Positions 1 through 7,202 of a stretch of DNA of 16,657 nt are shown one piece after another (the stretch's first letter is position 1; every line of letters begins with the position of its first letter). Both the position numbers and the translations under genes were made by a program. Under the pieces are notes generated by a model, which saw only the letters and a program-made list of their open reading frames with translations, ran no database searches and was not told where the DNA came from. The stretch is from UMGS172 sp045578845 (GTDB lineage Bacteria; Bacillota; Clostridia; Oscillospirales; Acutalibacteraceae). The stretch covers positions 1 through 16,657 of the forward strand of contig JAZNLA010000021.1 of assembly GCA_045578845.1 (NCBI GenBank). The letters run 5' to 3'.

Positions 1-488
1 TCGCGTGCCATTTCATGCACTGTATCATGGATAGCGTCGAGGTTGAGTTCTTTTGCCTTCTTGGCAAGTGCCATTTTGCCTGCAGTTGCACCGCACTCGG
101 CGTCAACACGCATTTCGAGGTTTTTCTTGGTGCTGTTTGTAACAACTTCACCTAAAAGTTCGGCAAATTTAGCAGCGTGTTCTGCCTCTTCATAGGCTGC
201 TTTTTCCCAATAAAGGCCGATTTCGGGATAACCCTCGCGGTGTGCTACGCGTGCCATTGCTAGGTACATACCGACTTCGGTACATTCGCCGTTAAAGTTC
301 TCGCGAAGACCTTGTATAATTTCGGGGTCAACGTCCTTTGCTACGCCTACTACGTGCTCGGCTGCCCAACTGCGGTCGGCTGCCTGTTCTGTGAACTTAT
401 CGGCACCTGCACGGCAAACAGGGCAAGCCTCGGGAGCACTGTCGCCATCATGAACATAACCGCAAATACTGCAAACAAACTTTTTCAT
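1..488 (-). CDS. Rubrerythrin with N-terminal rubredoxin (reverse rubrerythrin), 3' end outside window
   Basis: A cytoplasmic non-haem iron protein that reduces hydrogen peroxide (and oxygen in some clostridia) with electrons from NAD(P)H through a reductase. The 162 visible residues show a rubredoxin domain first (CSIC at residues 6-9 and CPVC at 22-25), then a ferritin-like four-helix domain with diiron ligands in the ENFNGE region (63-68), EEAEH (100-104) and the HDTVHE segment near residue 154. Rubredoxin before the diiron domain is the 'reverse' order known from Clostridium acetobutylicum. About 15-20 C-terminal residues should lie beyond base 1, since the family is about 180 residues long. 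ATG start with GGAGGA upstream. It lies 40 bp behind perR on the same strand and probably shares its peroxide-responsive promoter. The function class is secure; the electron donor is unknown. Confidence 0.93.
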   Translation of the reverse strand, partial: MKKFVCSICGYVHDGDSAPEACPVCRAGADKFTEQAADRSWAAEHVVGVAKDVDPEIIQGLRENFNGECTEVGMYLAMARVAHREGYPEIGLYWEKAAYEEAEHAAKFAELLGEVVTNSTKKNLEMRVDAECGATAGKMALAKKAKELNLDAIHDTVHEMAR

Positions 489-528
489 TTTAAATTTCCT
501 CCGTTAAATAAAAATTTTAATACTGAAT

Positions 529-942
529 TTAAGCGGCACCGCCGCAGGTAGGACATACTCCGCTGAAACTGATGTTTTGACTTTTTATTCGGCAGTCTTT
601 CGGTGTTAAAGACTCAATAACCGAAGAGTCAAGCCATACATCAAGTATTTTACCGCATTTGTCACAGCAAAAGTGACCGTGTACCGAGGTATCACCGTCA
701 TAATGCTTTTCTTCGCTGCTAAGTGACAGTTCTTTCACAAGTCCCGCGTTAACAAGCAAGTGCAGTGTGTTATAAACCGTTGTCCGCGAAAAAGCAGGAT
801 ACAGTTTAATTAAATCACCGTAAACTGTTTCGGCAGACGGATGTGTGCGGTGCCGACACAGATAGTCGTAAACGGCTATGCGTTGTTGAGTAGGTCTTAT
901 GCCGCAAGCAATCAGCCTTTCAACTGCTAGTTTTTGTTCCAT
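529..942 (-). CDS. perR: PerR-type peroxide-sensing Fur-family repressor
   Basis: DNA-binding repressor that senses peroxide by metal-catalysed oxidation of histidine ligands. The 137-residue product has an N-terminal winged helix (about residues 1-75, with SRTTVYNTLHLL as recognition region) and a C-terminal dimerisation domain. The five regulatory-metal ligands expected of PerR are all present: H34, D82, H88, H90 and D101. Aspartate at the last position is typical of PerR, whereas Fur has glutamate. The structural zinc site is C93/C96 and C130/C133. I chose the ATG at 942 because AAAGGA sits about 8 bases upstream; an in-frame ATG at 966 would add eight residues but lacks as good a site. 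It lies directly upstream of rubrerythrin and behind a promoter with a PerR-like palindrome, suggesting autoregulation. Confidence 0.9.
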   Translation of the reverse strand: MEQKLAVERLIACGIRPTQQRIAVYDYLCRHRTHPSAETVYGDLIKLYPAFSRTTVYNTLHLLVNAGLVKELSLSSEEKHYDGDTSVHGHFCCDKCGKILDVWLDSSVIESLTPKDCRIKSQNISFSGVCPTCGGAA

Positions 943-971
943 TCGGCTGTCCTTTCTTGTAATCATTTTAA

Positions 972-990
972 ATTTGTAATGATTACAAAT
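972..990. promoter_or_regulatory. PerR box (operator)
   Basis: A perfect 9-1-9 palindrome with core TTTGTAATGATTACAAA. It fits the 7-1-7 layout and most positions of the Bacillus PerR box TTATAATNATTATAA. It covers the predicted transcription start just downstream of the -10, where a bound repressor would block initiation. Only in vitro binding would show that PerR rather than another Fur-family protein uses it. Confidence 0.75.
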
Positions 991-992
991 AA

Positions 993-1021
993 ATAATACA
1001 TGATAATAATCACTTTGTCAA
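993..1021 (-). promoter_or_regulatory. SigA-type promoter of the perR-rubrerythrin operon
   Basis: Reading the minus strand, -35 TTGACA (1016-1021) and -10 TATTAT (993-998) are separated by exactly 17 bases. The predicted transcription start is near 986, about 45 bases before the perR start codon. Confidence 0.8.
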
Positions 1022-1124
1022 GATAATTTTTGAAACAATTTTACAGAAAATTTTTACATTTTTTCGTCAAATGATATTTATTAGACAAAAAAATGCAAAC
1101 AGCAATTATATGTATCAAAAAATC

Positions 1125-1153
1125 TTGACCAAAAATGAAATATATGGTATATT
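1125..1153 (+). promoter_or_regulatory. Promoter of the phosphate transport operon
   Basis: -35 TTGACC (1125-1130), a 17-base spacer and -10 TATATT (1148-1153). It lies about 70 bases before the permease start codon. I see no recognisable Pho box in the 130 bases between this and the divergent perR promoter. Confidence 0.65.
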
Positions 1154-1226
1154 TGTAAAGGTTTAAATTTAAAAATCAGCCTTTTGGCTTCATATAAACT
1201 TTAACTGACAGAAAGTAGGAGGTAAT

Positions 1227-2276
1227 ATGGATTTTATAGGATTTTTCAGTGAAGTATTCACTAATCCCATGTTGTTTATAACCGTAATGCTTACTTTGGG
1301 TGTTATATTTGTTAACGGTTGGACCGATGCACCTAATGCTATTGCGACCTGTATCGCTACCCGTTGTATGAAGGTCAGAACTGCCATTATATTAAGTGCA
1401 GTTTTCAACTTTTTAGGTGTTTTCATAATGACCAGCGTAAACCAAAAGGTAGCCAACACCATAAGTAAAATGGTTGATTTTAAAGGTAATTCGGAAGAGG
1501 CTTTGATAGCACTTTGTGCGGCTTTGTTTTCTATAGTGGTGTACAGTGTCGGTGCTTCGTATTTAGGTATTCCGACCAGTGAAAGCCATAGTCTTATAGC
1601 CGGTCTTACCGGTGCTGCTATTGCACTGCACGGCGGTTTCGGCGGTGTAAATATGGGCGAATGGGTAAAGGTTATTTACGGACTTGTGCTGAGCCTTGCT
1701 TTGGGTTTTATAACAGGTTGGCTTATCTGTAAACTTATTACAATTGTATTTGCAAGATTTGACCGCAGAAAAACCAATTCGTTTTTTAAAGGTGCTCAGA
1801 TTTTCGGTGCCGCCGCCATGAGTTTCATGCATGGTGCTCAAGACGGACAGAAGTTTATCGGCGTTTTAATGTTGGGTGTTGCTTTTTGCAACGGTCAGTC
1901 CGATTTGGCAGAAAATTTGGCAATTCCCGTTTGGCTTATGCTTCTTTGCAGTATTGTAATGGGTGTCGGCACAAGTGTAGGCGGTGAAAAGATTATAAAG
2001 TCGGTTGGTATGGATATGGTAAAACTCGATAAGTACCAAGGCTTTGCCGCTGACCTTTCGGCAGCATTCTGTCTGCTTTTGTCCAGTCTTTTCGGTATTC
2101 CCGTTTCTACCACTCATACCAAAACCAGTGCTATAATGGGTGTAGGTGCGGTGCAACGTCTTTCGGCTATCAATTTCGGCGTTGTGAAAGAAATGGTGCT
2201 GACGTGGGTGTTTACTTTCCCGGGTTGCGGACTGATAAGTTTTCTAATGGCAAAACTATTCATGTGGATATTCTAA
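1227..2276 (+). CDS. pit: PiT-family low-affinity inorganic phosphate permease
   Basis: Integral membrane carrier that takes up metal-phosphate complexes or phosphate by ion symport. The 349 residues are strongly hydrophobic with about ten membrane segments and the duplicated PiT fold. The first-half signature is GWTDAPNAIATCIATR (31-46), followed by GIPTSESHSLIAGL. The second half carries HGAQDGQKFIG and PVSTTHTKTSAI (292-303). The usual asparagine in the G(A/F)(N/H)DAxNA motif is threonine here (WTDAPNA), a minor departure. The start is the ATG after a strong AGGAGGT. The gene is followed after 30 bases by a DUF47 protein, the standard partner of Pit carriers, so this is a Pit system and not a sulphate permease of the same superfamily. 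Confidence 0.92.
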   Translation: MDFIGFFSEVFTNPMLFITVMLTLGVIFVNGWTDAPNAIATCIATRCMKVRTAIILSAVFNFLGVFIMTSVNQKVANTISKMVDFKGNSEEALIALCAALFSIVVYSVGASYLGIPTSESHSLIAGLTGAAIALHGGFGGVNMGEWVKVIYGLVLSLALGFITGWLICKLITIVFARFDRRKTNSFFKGAQIFGAAAMSFMHGAQDGQKFIGVLMLGVAFCNGQSDLAENLAIPVWLMLLCSIVMGVGTSVGGEKIIKSVGMDMVKLDKYQGFAADLSAAFCLLLSSLFGIPVSTTHTKTSAIMGVGAVQRLSAINFGVVKEMVLTWVFTFPGCGLISFLMAKLFMWIF

Positions 2277-2306
2277 AAATAAAATAATTGTATAGGAGAT
2301 ATAAAA

Positions 2307-2930
2307 ATGGCTAAAAAACAGGACGCTTATTATTTTGATACCTTTGTTGATTGTGTTGACCACGCTTGTAAGGCGGCGAATATCTTAAATAATGCCTTAA
2401 AGAATTATAATCCCGATACACTTGAGGATTGTCTTAATAAAATACACACTGAGGAACATTCCGCAGACCATAAGAAACACGAACTGCTTAATGCACTTAT
2501 TAAGGCATTTATCACACCGATTGAGCGTGAGGATATTTTAACACTCAGCCAAAATATTGATGAAACGGTTGACAAAATTGAAGATGTTCTTATAAGAATG
2601 TACTGCAATAATATTGCAGCTGTCCGCCCCGATGCGTTAGAACTTGCCGAACTTGTAGTTCGCAGTTGTGATGAGGTTAAATCTCTTATGATAGAGTTTA
2701 AGGATTTCAAACGCTCTAAGCATTTGAAGGAGCATATCATTGAGATAAATAATATCGAGGAAAAGGCAGACGGGCTGTTTGTTAACTGTATGCGTAATCT
2801 TCATACTACTTCTACCGACCCGATTGAGATTATCACTTGGCGTGAACTTTACATTTATTTTGAAAAATGCATTGATGCCTGTGAACATGTTGCCGACACC
2901 GTGGAAAGTGTTATTATGAAAAATTCTTAA
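2307..2930 (+). CDS. DUF47 (PhoU-like) Pit accessory protein
   Basis: Cytoplasmic helical protein of the DUF47/PhoU-like family, 207 residues with no membrane segment. Members are almost always encoded next to a PiT permease and are thought to modulate phosphate uptake; their biochemical action is not settled. Features seen are the EEHSADHKKHEL segment (about 50-61), ITPIEREDILTLSQNIDETVDKIED (about 70-95), and a C-terminal helical repeat with EEKAD and ACEHVADTVE that mirrors the N-terminal half. TAGGAG precedes the ATG. It is the second gene of the operon and a hairpin terminator follows the stop codon. Confidence 0.88.
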   Translation: MAKKQDAYYFDTFVDCVDHACKAANILNNALKNYNPDTLEDCLNKIHTEEHSADHKKHELLNALIKAFITPIEREDILTLSQNIDETVDKIEDVLIRMYCNNIAAVRPDALELAELVVRSCDEVKSLMIEFKDFKRSKHLKEHIIEINNIEEKADGLFVNCMRNLHTTSTDPIEIITWRELYIYFEKCIDACEHVADTVESVIMKNS

Positions 2931-2940
2931 AAAGTAAAGA

Positions 2941-2970
2941 AAAGAAAACCGTCGTAAGACGGTTTTTCTT
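2941..2970 (+). terminator. Intrinsic terminator of the phosphate operon
   Basis: Nine-pair stem AAAACCGTC / GACGGTTTT with GTAA loop, then TCTT. It begins 14 bases after the DUF47 stop. Confidence 0.85.
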
Positions 2971-2995
2971 AAATTTCATGTGATTTAACACATTA

Positions 2996-3024
2996 TTCAT
3001 ATATTTGTGGTAATATATTACAAT
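2996..3024 (+). promoter_or_regulatory. Possible promoter of the ABC transporter gene
   Basis: TTCATA (2996-3001), 17 bases, TACAAT (3019-3024), 26 bases before the start codon. The -35 is weak. TTAACA at 2985 with TAATAT at 3011 is an alternative but its 20-base spacer is long. Confidence 0.4.
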
Positions 3025-3050
3025 GACCATAAATTGGAAGAGGTACATTT

Positions 3051-6044
3051 ATGCTTAAACTGATAAACATTACTAAGGAATATGATTCGGGCGACTCGGT
3101 TGTAAGAGCACTTAAAGGTGTAAATATTGAGTTTAGACAAAATGAATTTGTGTCGGTGCTTGGTCAGTCGGGTTGCGGAAAAACGACATTGCTTAATATT
3201 ATAGGCGGACTTGACAGGTATACGTCGGGTGACCTCATTATAAACGGCAGGTCGACCGCCGAATATAATGACCATGATTGGGATACCTACCGCAACCATT
3301 CTATAGGTTTTGTTTTCCAAAGTTATAATCTTATACCGCACCAAACGGTGCTGTCCAATGTAGAGTTGTCGTTGACCCTGTCTGGCGTTTCAAAAAAGGA
3401 ACGTAAAGAGAGGGCTGTAAAAGCACTGCAAACTGTAGGACTCGGCGACCAAATCAACAAAAAACCTAACCAAATGTCGGGCGGTCAAATGCAACGTGTT
3501 GCAATAGCACGTGCCCTTATAAATGACCCTGAAATACTTCTCGCCGATGAGCCTACAGGAGCACTTGATTCGGAAACAAGCGAACAGATTATGCAACTGC
3601 TTAAAGAGGTTGCCTCTGACCGACTTGTTATTATGGTAACCCATAACCCCGAACTTGCCGACCGCTATTCTACCCGTATTATAAAACTTTTAGACGGCAG
3701 TGTGGTAGGTGACAGCAATCCTTATGACGGCGAAGCGAACGAAGAAAAACCGAAGTTCGCTGAAGAAGCACCAAAGCGAAAAGCCAAAGATAAAGGTACG
3801 TCAATGTCCTTTTTTACCGCCTTGTCACTTAGTCTTAATAATTTGCTGACCAAAAAAGGACGTACCTTTATGACCTCTTTTGCCGGAAGTATCGGTATTA
3901 TCGGTATTGCTTTAATACTGTCGCTTTCAAGCGGTTTTCAAGCGTATATAAACAAGGTGCAGGAAGAAACGCTCAGTTCATACCCTATATCAATTACCGC
4001 TGAGTCGGTTGATATGTCCGAACTTTTAAATACTCTTATAAAAAATGAGGAAGAAAAGGCTAACCGCGAAGACGGTAAAGTTTATGCCAACACCGATATG
4101 TACGATATGATGGAGGCATACATGAACCCCGAAATCAAGACCAACAATCTTGAAAAGTTTAAGGCTTGGATCCAGGACCCGTCAAATAATATAGGCGAAT
4201 ATGTTACTGCTATTCAGTACGGATATGCTACACCGCTTAAAGCTTATGTGCACGATTTGTCAAGCGGAGTTTTGCCCGCCAACGATTATATGGCATTGTT
4301 TGAGGGCATGGCAACCGACGGAACAACACAAATGATGTCGGGTATGTCGGGCGGTTCGAGTATTAAAATATTTGAAGAAATGCTGCAAGGCGACTCAGGC
4401 GAGCCCATAAGCGATATGCTTTACTCACAGTACGAACTTGTGGGGGATAACATGAAATGGCCCGAAAATAAAAATGAGGTCGTTTTGGTGGTTGATAAAA
4501 ACAACGAGATTGCCGAAACATATCTCTATACATTGGGTTTGCTTGACCGTTCTAAGATTGAGGATTTAATGCTCGGCATGATGACGGGCGAAACCACAAA
4601 GGACAATTTTGCCGAAAACACAAAACAGGCTTGGGATTTTGACGACCTTTTAGGTCTTAAATTCCGCCTTTTACTACCAACCGATATTTATATGGGTATT
4701 GATACCGACGGTGACGGCGTTAATGATAAATGGGAAGATAAAAGCGACGATGAGTCTTATATGAAACTTAAACTCGGCAGTGCCGAAGAATTGACCGTTG
4801 TCGGTATTATTCGCCCGAAAGTGGGTGTTGTAGCCTCGGTTATGACCGGTGCCGTCGGGTATAGAGCAGACCTTACCGACTGGTATATCGAAAAAATCGC
4901 CGAGTCTGAGGTTGTAAAGTATCAGTTAAGCCATGAGAATACAGATGTTTTAAGTGGACTTGAATTTAAAACAGCTGGGCACAAAGAACCTACTGCTGTC
5001 GAAAAAAAGGCACTGTTTAACGAGTGGGTTGAAACCTTAAATATCAAGGAAAAGGCTGAACTTTATGTGAAAATCGCCACAACGCCGGATGATGTAACCT
5101 TAGCCACAATGCTTTCCGAAGCGTTAAAGGGATATTCAGACCGCACTGCCAAAGAGGAACTTATTACTAAGGTTTATATTGAACAATCGGGTATGACCGA
5201 AGAACAGGTAAAGTCGCTTATAGCCGATATGAATGATGAAAATATTGACACCATGACAGAGGAAATTTTAACCGCCTTTGTGTCAAAGCAGTATGCCGAA
5301 AATATAGGTGCAAATCTTGCGGTAATGGACGACAATATGAAATCGGCAACGCTTATGGGTATGCTTGCAACACTTGACGATGTAGGTACAGCGGTTTTGT
5401 ATGACAGTTTTATGCCCGATTCTTACTCCGACTCAAGCCTTAAGGCTAACTTGGAAAAGTTCGGTTATACCGTCAAAAGCAAACCGTCAAGCATAAATAT
5501 ATACTGTGCAACCTTTGAGGATAAGGATAAGGTCGCAAGCCTTATTGAAAAATATAATAAATCGGCAGAAGAAGACGATGTTATTTCGTATACCGACTAT
5601 GTTGCACTTATGATGTCGTCTATAAGTACCATTATTGATGTTATTTCTTATGTTCTTATTGCTTTTGTTTCCATTTCACTTGTGGTATCGTCAATCATGA
5701 TAGGTATTATCACATATATTTCGGTTTTGGAACGCACAAAGGAAATCGGTATTTTAAGGTCAATAGGTGCATCGAAAAGGGATATTTCGCGTGTATTTAA
5801 TGCCGAAACGCTGATAGTCGGTTTTGTTGCGGGACTGATAGGCATTTTGGCAACACTGCTTCTAAATATACCGATAAATATTATTATCGAACATTTTGCC
5901 GATATAAAGGGCGTGTCTGCACTGCCGGTTATAGGCGGTATTGGACTTGTTGCAATAAGTATGTTCTTGACCTTTATTGCAGGTCTTATTCCTGCTAAAG
6001 TTGCTGCCCGCAAAGACCCTGTAGTGGCACTTAGAAGTGAATAA
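3051..6044 (+). CDS. MacB/FtsX-type ABC transporter, fused ATPase and permease with large extracytoplasmic domain
   Basis: Membrane ATPase of the type VII (MacB/LolD-FtsX) class, 997 residues. The ATPase is at 1-225: Walker A GQSGCGKTT (38-46), Q-loop Q90, signature SGGQMQRV (143-150), Walker B ILLADEP (162-168), H-loop H198. A first membrane helix lies at about 275-295, a roughly 565-residue extracytoplasmic domain at about 296-862, then three helices at about 865-890, 920-945 and 958-985 with the FtsX-type ERTKEIGILRSIGAS segment. Such machines transmit force across the membrane to move lipoproteins, peptides, antibiotics or toxins; the substrate cannot be told. The external domain contains an acidic calcium-loop-like DTDGDGVNDKWED at about 551-563. 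ABC and permease parts are usually separate genes in Firmicutes bacitracin-type systems; here they are one chain, and no adjacent two-component system is present. Start supported by AAGAGG. Confidence 0.88.
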   Translation: MLKLINITKEYDSGDSVVRALKGVNIEFRQNEFVSVLGQSGCGKTTLLNIIGGLDRYTSGDLIINGRSTAEYNDHDWDTYRNHSIGFVFQSYNLIPHQTVLSNVELSLTLSGVSKKERKERAVKALQTVGLGDQINKKPNQMSGGQMQRVAIARALINDPEILLADEPTGALDSETSEQIMQLLKEVASDRLVIMVTHNPELADRYSTRIIKLLDGSVVGDSNPYDGEANEEKPKFAEEAPKRKAKDKGTSMSFFTALSLSLNNLLTKKGRTFMTSFAGSIGIIGIALILSLSSGFQAYINKVQEETLSSYPISITAESVDMSELLNTLIKNEEEKANREDGKVYANTDMYDMMEAYMNPEIKTNNLEKFKAWIQDPSNNIGEYVTAIQYGYATPLKAYVHDLSSGVLPANDYMALFEGMATDGTTQMMSGMSGGSSIKIFEEMLQGDSGEPISDMLYSQYELVGDNMKWPENKNEVVLVVDKNNEIAETYLYTLGLLDRSKIEDLMLGMMTGETTKDNFAENTKQAWDFDDLLGLKFRLLLPTDIYMGIDTDGDGVNDKWEDKSDDESYMKLKLGSAEELTVVGIIRPKVGVVASVMTGAVGYRADLTDWYIEKIAESEVVKYQLSHENTDVLSGLEFKTAGHKEPTAVEKKALFNEWVETLNIKEKAELYVKIATTPDDVTLATMLSEALKGYSDRTAKEELITKVYIEQSGMTEEQVKSLIADMNDENIDTMTEEILTAFVSKQYAENIGANLAVMDDNMKSATLMGMLATLDDVGTAVLYDSFMPDSYSDSSLKANLEKFGYTVKSKPSSINIYCATFEDKDKVASLIEKYNKSAEEDDVISYTDYVALMMSSISTIIDVISYVLIAFVSISLVVSSIMIGIITYISVLERTKEIGILRSIGASKRDISRVFNAETLIVGFVAGLIGILATLLLNIPINIIIEHFADIKGVSALPVIGGIGLVAISMFLTFIAGLIPAKVAARKDPVVALRSE

Positions 6045-6051
6045 TTGCTTG

Positions 6052-6080
6052 TTGAAAATATGATTTTTTTATGATACAAT
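6052..6080 (+). promoter_or_regulatory. Promoter of the membrane protein gene at 6120
   Basis: -35 TTGAAA (6052-6057), 17 bases, -10 TACAAT (6075-6080), 39 bases before the start codon. The gene is therefore probably transcribed on its own, although read-through from the ABC transporter is possible because no terminator separates them. Confidence 0.65.
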
Positions 6081-6119
6081 GTATTTCAAGCAATTTAATA
6101 TTAGAAAAGGTAATTAAGT

Positions 6120-6932
6120 ATGTCTGATAACAACGATAGAAAAAATCAACGCGATTATCAAAAAGAACTGATAGAGTTAAAATTAAAAAAACAGGCATTC
6201 ATGGAAAATCCCGATGCGTTTGTGCCGGAGGGACCTGCACCTAATCCGGTGCTTACTAAATCTCAAAAGTTGAAAAACTTTTGGCATTACAGTAAGTATG
6301 CAATAGCGTTTGCAGTTGTGGTTGCAATTATTTTCAGTATTGCGTTTGTGCAGTGTGCAGGCCGCAAAAAGTATGATATGACAATAGTTGTCAGGTTTAA
6401 TTACTTTATCGGCAGTTCCATGATTGAAAATATCGGTCTTGTTGCCGAGCAGTATTGCGAGGACTATAACGGTGACGGTGAAATAAATGTCCTTGTAATG
6501 GACTGTACTCTTTCCGATAATGAGGGTAATCCCGATGTAAGGAATTCAAAACAAACCCGTCTTATGGCTCAGTTTGCAAGTAGTGAGTCAATCGTTTACA
6601 TTGTTGACGAAAAAAGCCTTGGGGAACTTGATACTTTGGCAGGCGGTATATTTGTAGACGATTCGTTGGATTTGCCGATGCATGACGGTAAGGCTTTTCC
6701 GCTTAACGGAACAGCGTTTGACCAAGCCTTTAATGCCGTCAGCGAGGATTATGCAGATGAATTTGAGTATTATATGATACGAAGGGTTGTTGACGGAACG
6801 GCAATTGAAAACAAGAAAAATGTATCGGAATATTCTAAGGAAGCCGATAAATTTATTAAAGCGGTTATGGGTAATCCTAATTTAGAAGGTGTGGATTTAA
6901 AACTGCCCGATGCCGCAGGTAATATAAATTAA
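6120..6932 (+). CDS. Single-pass membrane protein of unknown function
   Basis: I do not recognise this 270-residue protein. Residues 1-55 are highly charged and probably cytoplasmic, with a Lys/Glu-rich helix (YQKELIELKLKKQ). A single hydrophobic helix lies at about 59-79 (YAIAFAVVVAIIFSIAFVQ). The remaining 190 residues are acidic and would be outside the cell; there is no cleavable signal peptide or lipobox. The outer part contains an EF-hand or dockerin-like acidic loop, DYNGDGEIN (115-123). A similar loop occurs in the external domain of the ABC transporter 75 bp upstream. A promoter of its own and a following hairpin suggest a single-gene unit. It might assist the transporter, but that is only positional inference. 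Confidence 0.8.
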   Translation: MSDNNDRKNQRDYQKELIELKLKKQAFMENPDAFVPEGPAPNPVLTKSQKLKNFWHYSKYAIAFAVVVAIIFSIAFVQCAGRKKYDMTIVVRFNYFIGSSMIENIGLVAEQYCEDYNGDGEINVLVMDCTLSDNEGNPDVRNSKQTRLMAQFASSESIVYIVDEKSLGELDTLAGGIFVDDSLDLPMHDGKAFPLNGTAFDQAFNAVSEDYADEFEYYMIRRVVDGTAIENKKNVSEYSKEADKFIKAVMGNPNLEGVDLKLPDAAGNIN

Positions 6933-6936
6933 AAAT

Positions 6937-6960
6937 TGCCCCTTTTTATAAAAAGGGGCA
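6937..6960 (+). terminator. Hairpin after the membrane protein gene
   Basis: Perfect palindrome with 12-base arms, outer part TGCCCC / GGGGCA and an A/T-rich tip (TTTTTA / TAAAAA). The 3' flank has only a short T run (ATATTTC), so termination may rely on the stem. It starts four bases after the stop codon and seven bases before the tRNA. Confidence 0.65.
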
Positions 6961-6967
6961 CATATTT

Positions 6968-7044
6968 CTGCCCGTAGCGAAGTTGGATATCGCAGTGGAT
7001 TCCGATTCCAAAGGACGGGGGTTCAAATCCCTCCGGGCAGGCCA
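6968..7044 (+). tRNA. tRNA-Arg, anticodon CCG
   Basis: A complete 77-base cloverleaf with encoded CCA. Acceptor stem CTGCCCG / CGGGCAG and discriminator G; D arm GCGA-AGTTGGATA-TCGC; anticodon arm GTGGA-TTCCGAT-TCCAA with anticodon CCG at 7002-7004; five-base variable loop AGGAC; T arm GGGGG-TTCAAAT-CCCTC. It reads the CGG arginine codon. The outermost anticodon-stem pair is G·A rather than a Watson-Crick pair, and one T-stem pair is G·U. No promoter is obvious in the seven bases before it, so it may be transcribed by read-through or from within the preceding gene. Confidence 0.93.
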
Positions 7045-7080
7045 AAGCCTCAAGGACAAAAGTTCTTGAGGCTTACTTAT
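7045..7080 (+). terminator. Hairpin directly after the tRNA
   Basis: Thirteen-pair stem AAGCCTCAAGGAC / GTTCTTGAGGCTT (one G·U) with AAAA loop, starting at the first base after the encoded CCA. The 3' flank ACTTATTATAAG is AT-rich but not a clean T run. It probably ends the tRNA transcript. Confidence 0.65.
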
Positions 7081-7107
7081 TATAAGTGATGTTTTTAACG
7101 CAACATT
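7081..7107 (+). repeat. Left terminal inverted repeat of the MATE cassette
   Basis: 27 bases beginning TATAAGTGATG and ending CGCAACATT, matched exactly by the reverse complement of 9039-9065. The flank ACTTAT just outside (7075-7080) repeats the end of the right copy. Confidence 0.85.
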
Positions 7108-7165
7108 AGGTAATTACTGAAAAAATATTGTGATTTCACGCAACAAACGGCTTGTGTCAAAACTT

Positions 7166-7196
7166 ACGGCGGCAGGGAGTAAAACCTTGCCGCCGT
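7166..7196 (-). terminator. Terminator of the MATE gene
   Basis: On the minus strand a 12-pair GC-rich stem (ACGGCGGCAAGG / CCCTGCCGCCGT, one G·U) with a seven-base loop is followed by AAGTTTT. It begins seven bases after the MATE stop codon. Confidence 0.75.
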
Positions 7197-7202
7197 TTGA
7201 TA

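Noticed and set aside
312..551. 79-residue plus-strand open frame
   Set aside because: It lies antisense to the rubrerythrin gene, has no ribosome binding site, and its composition follows the complement of a real gene.
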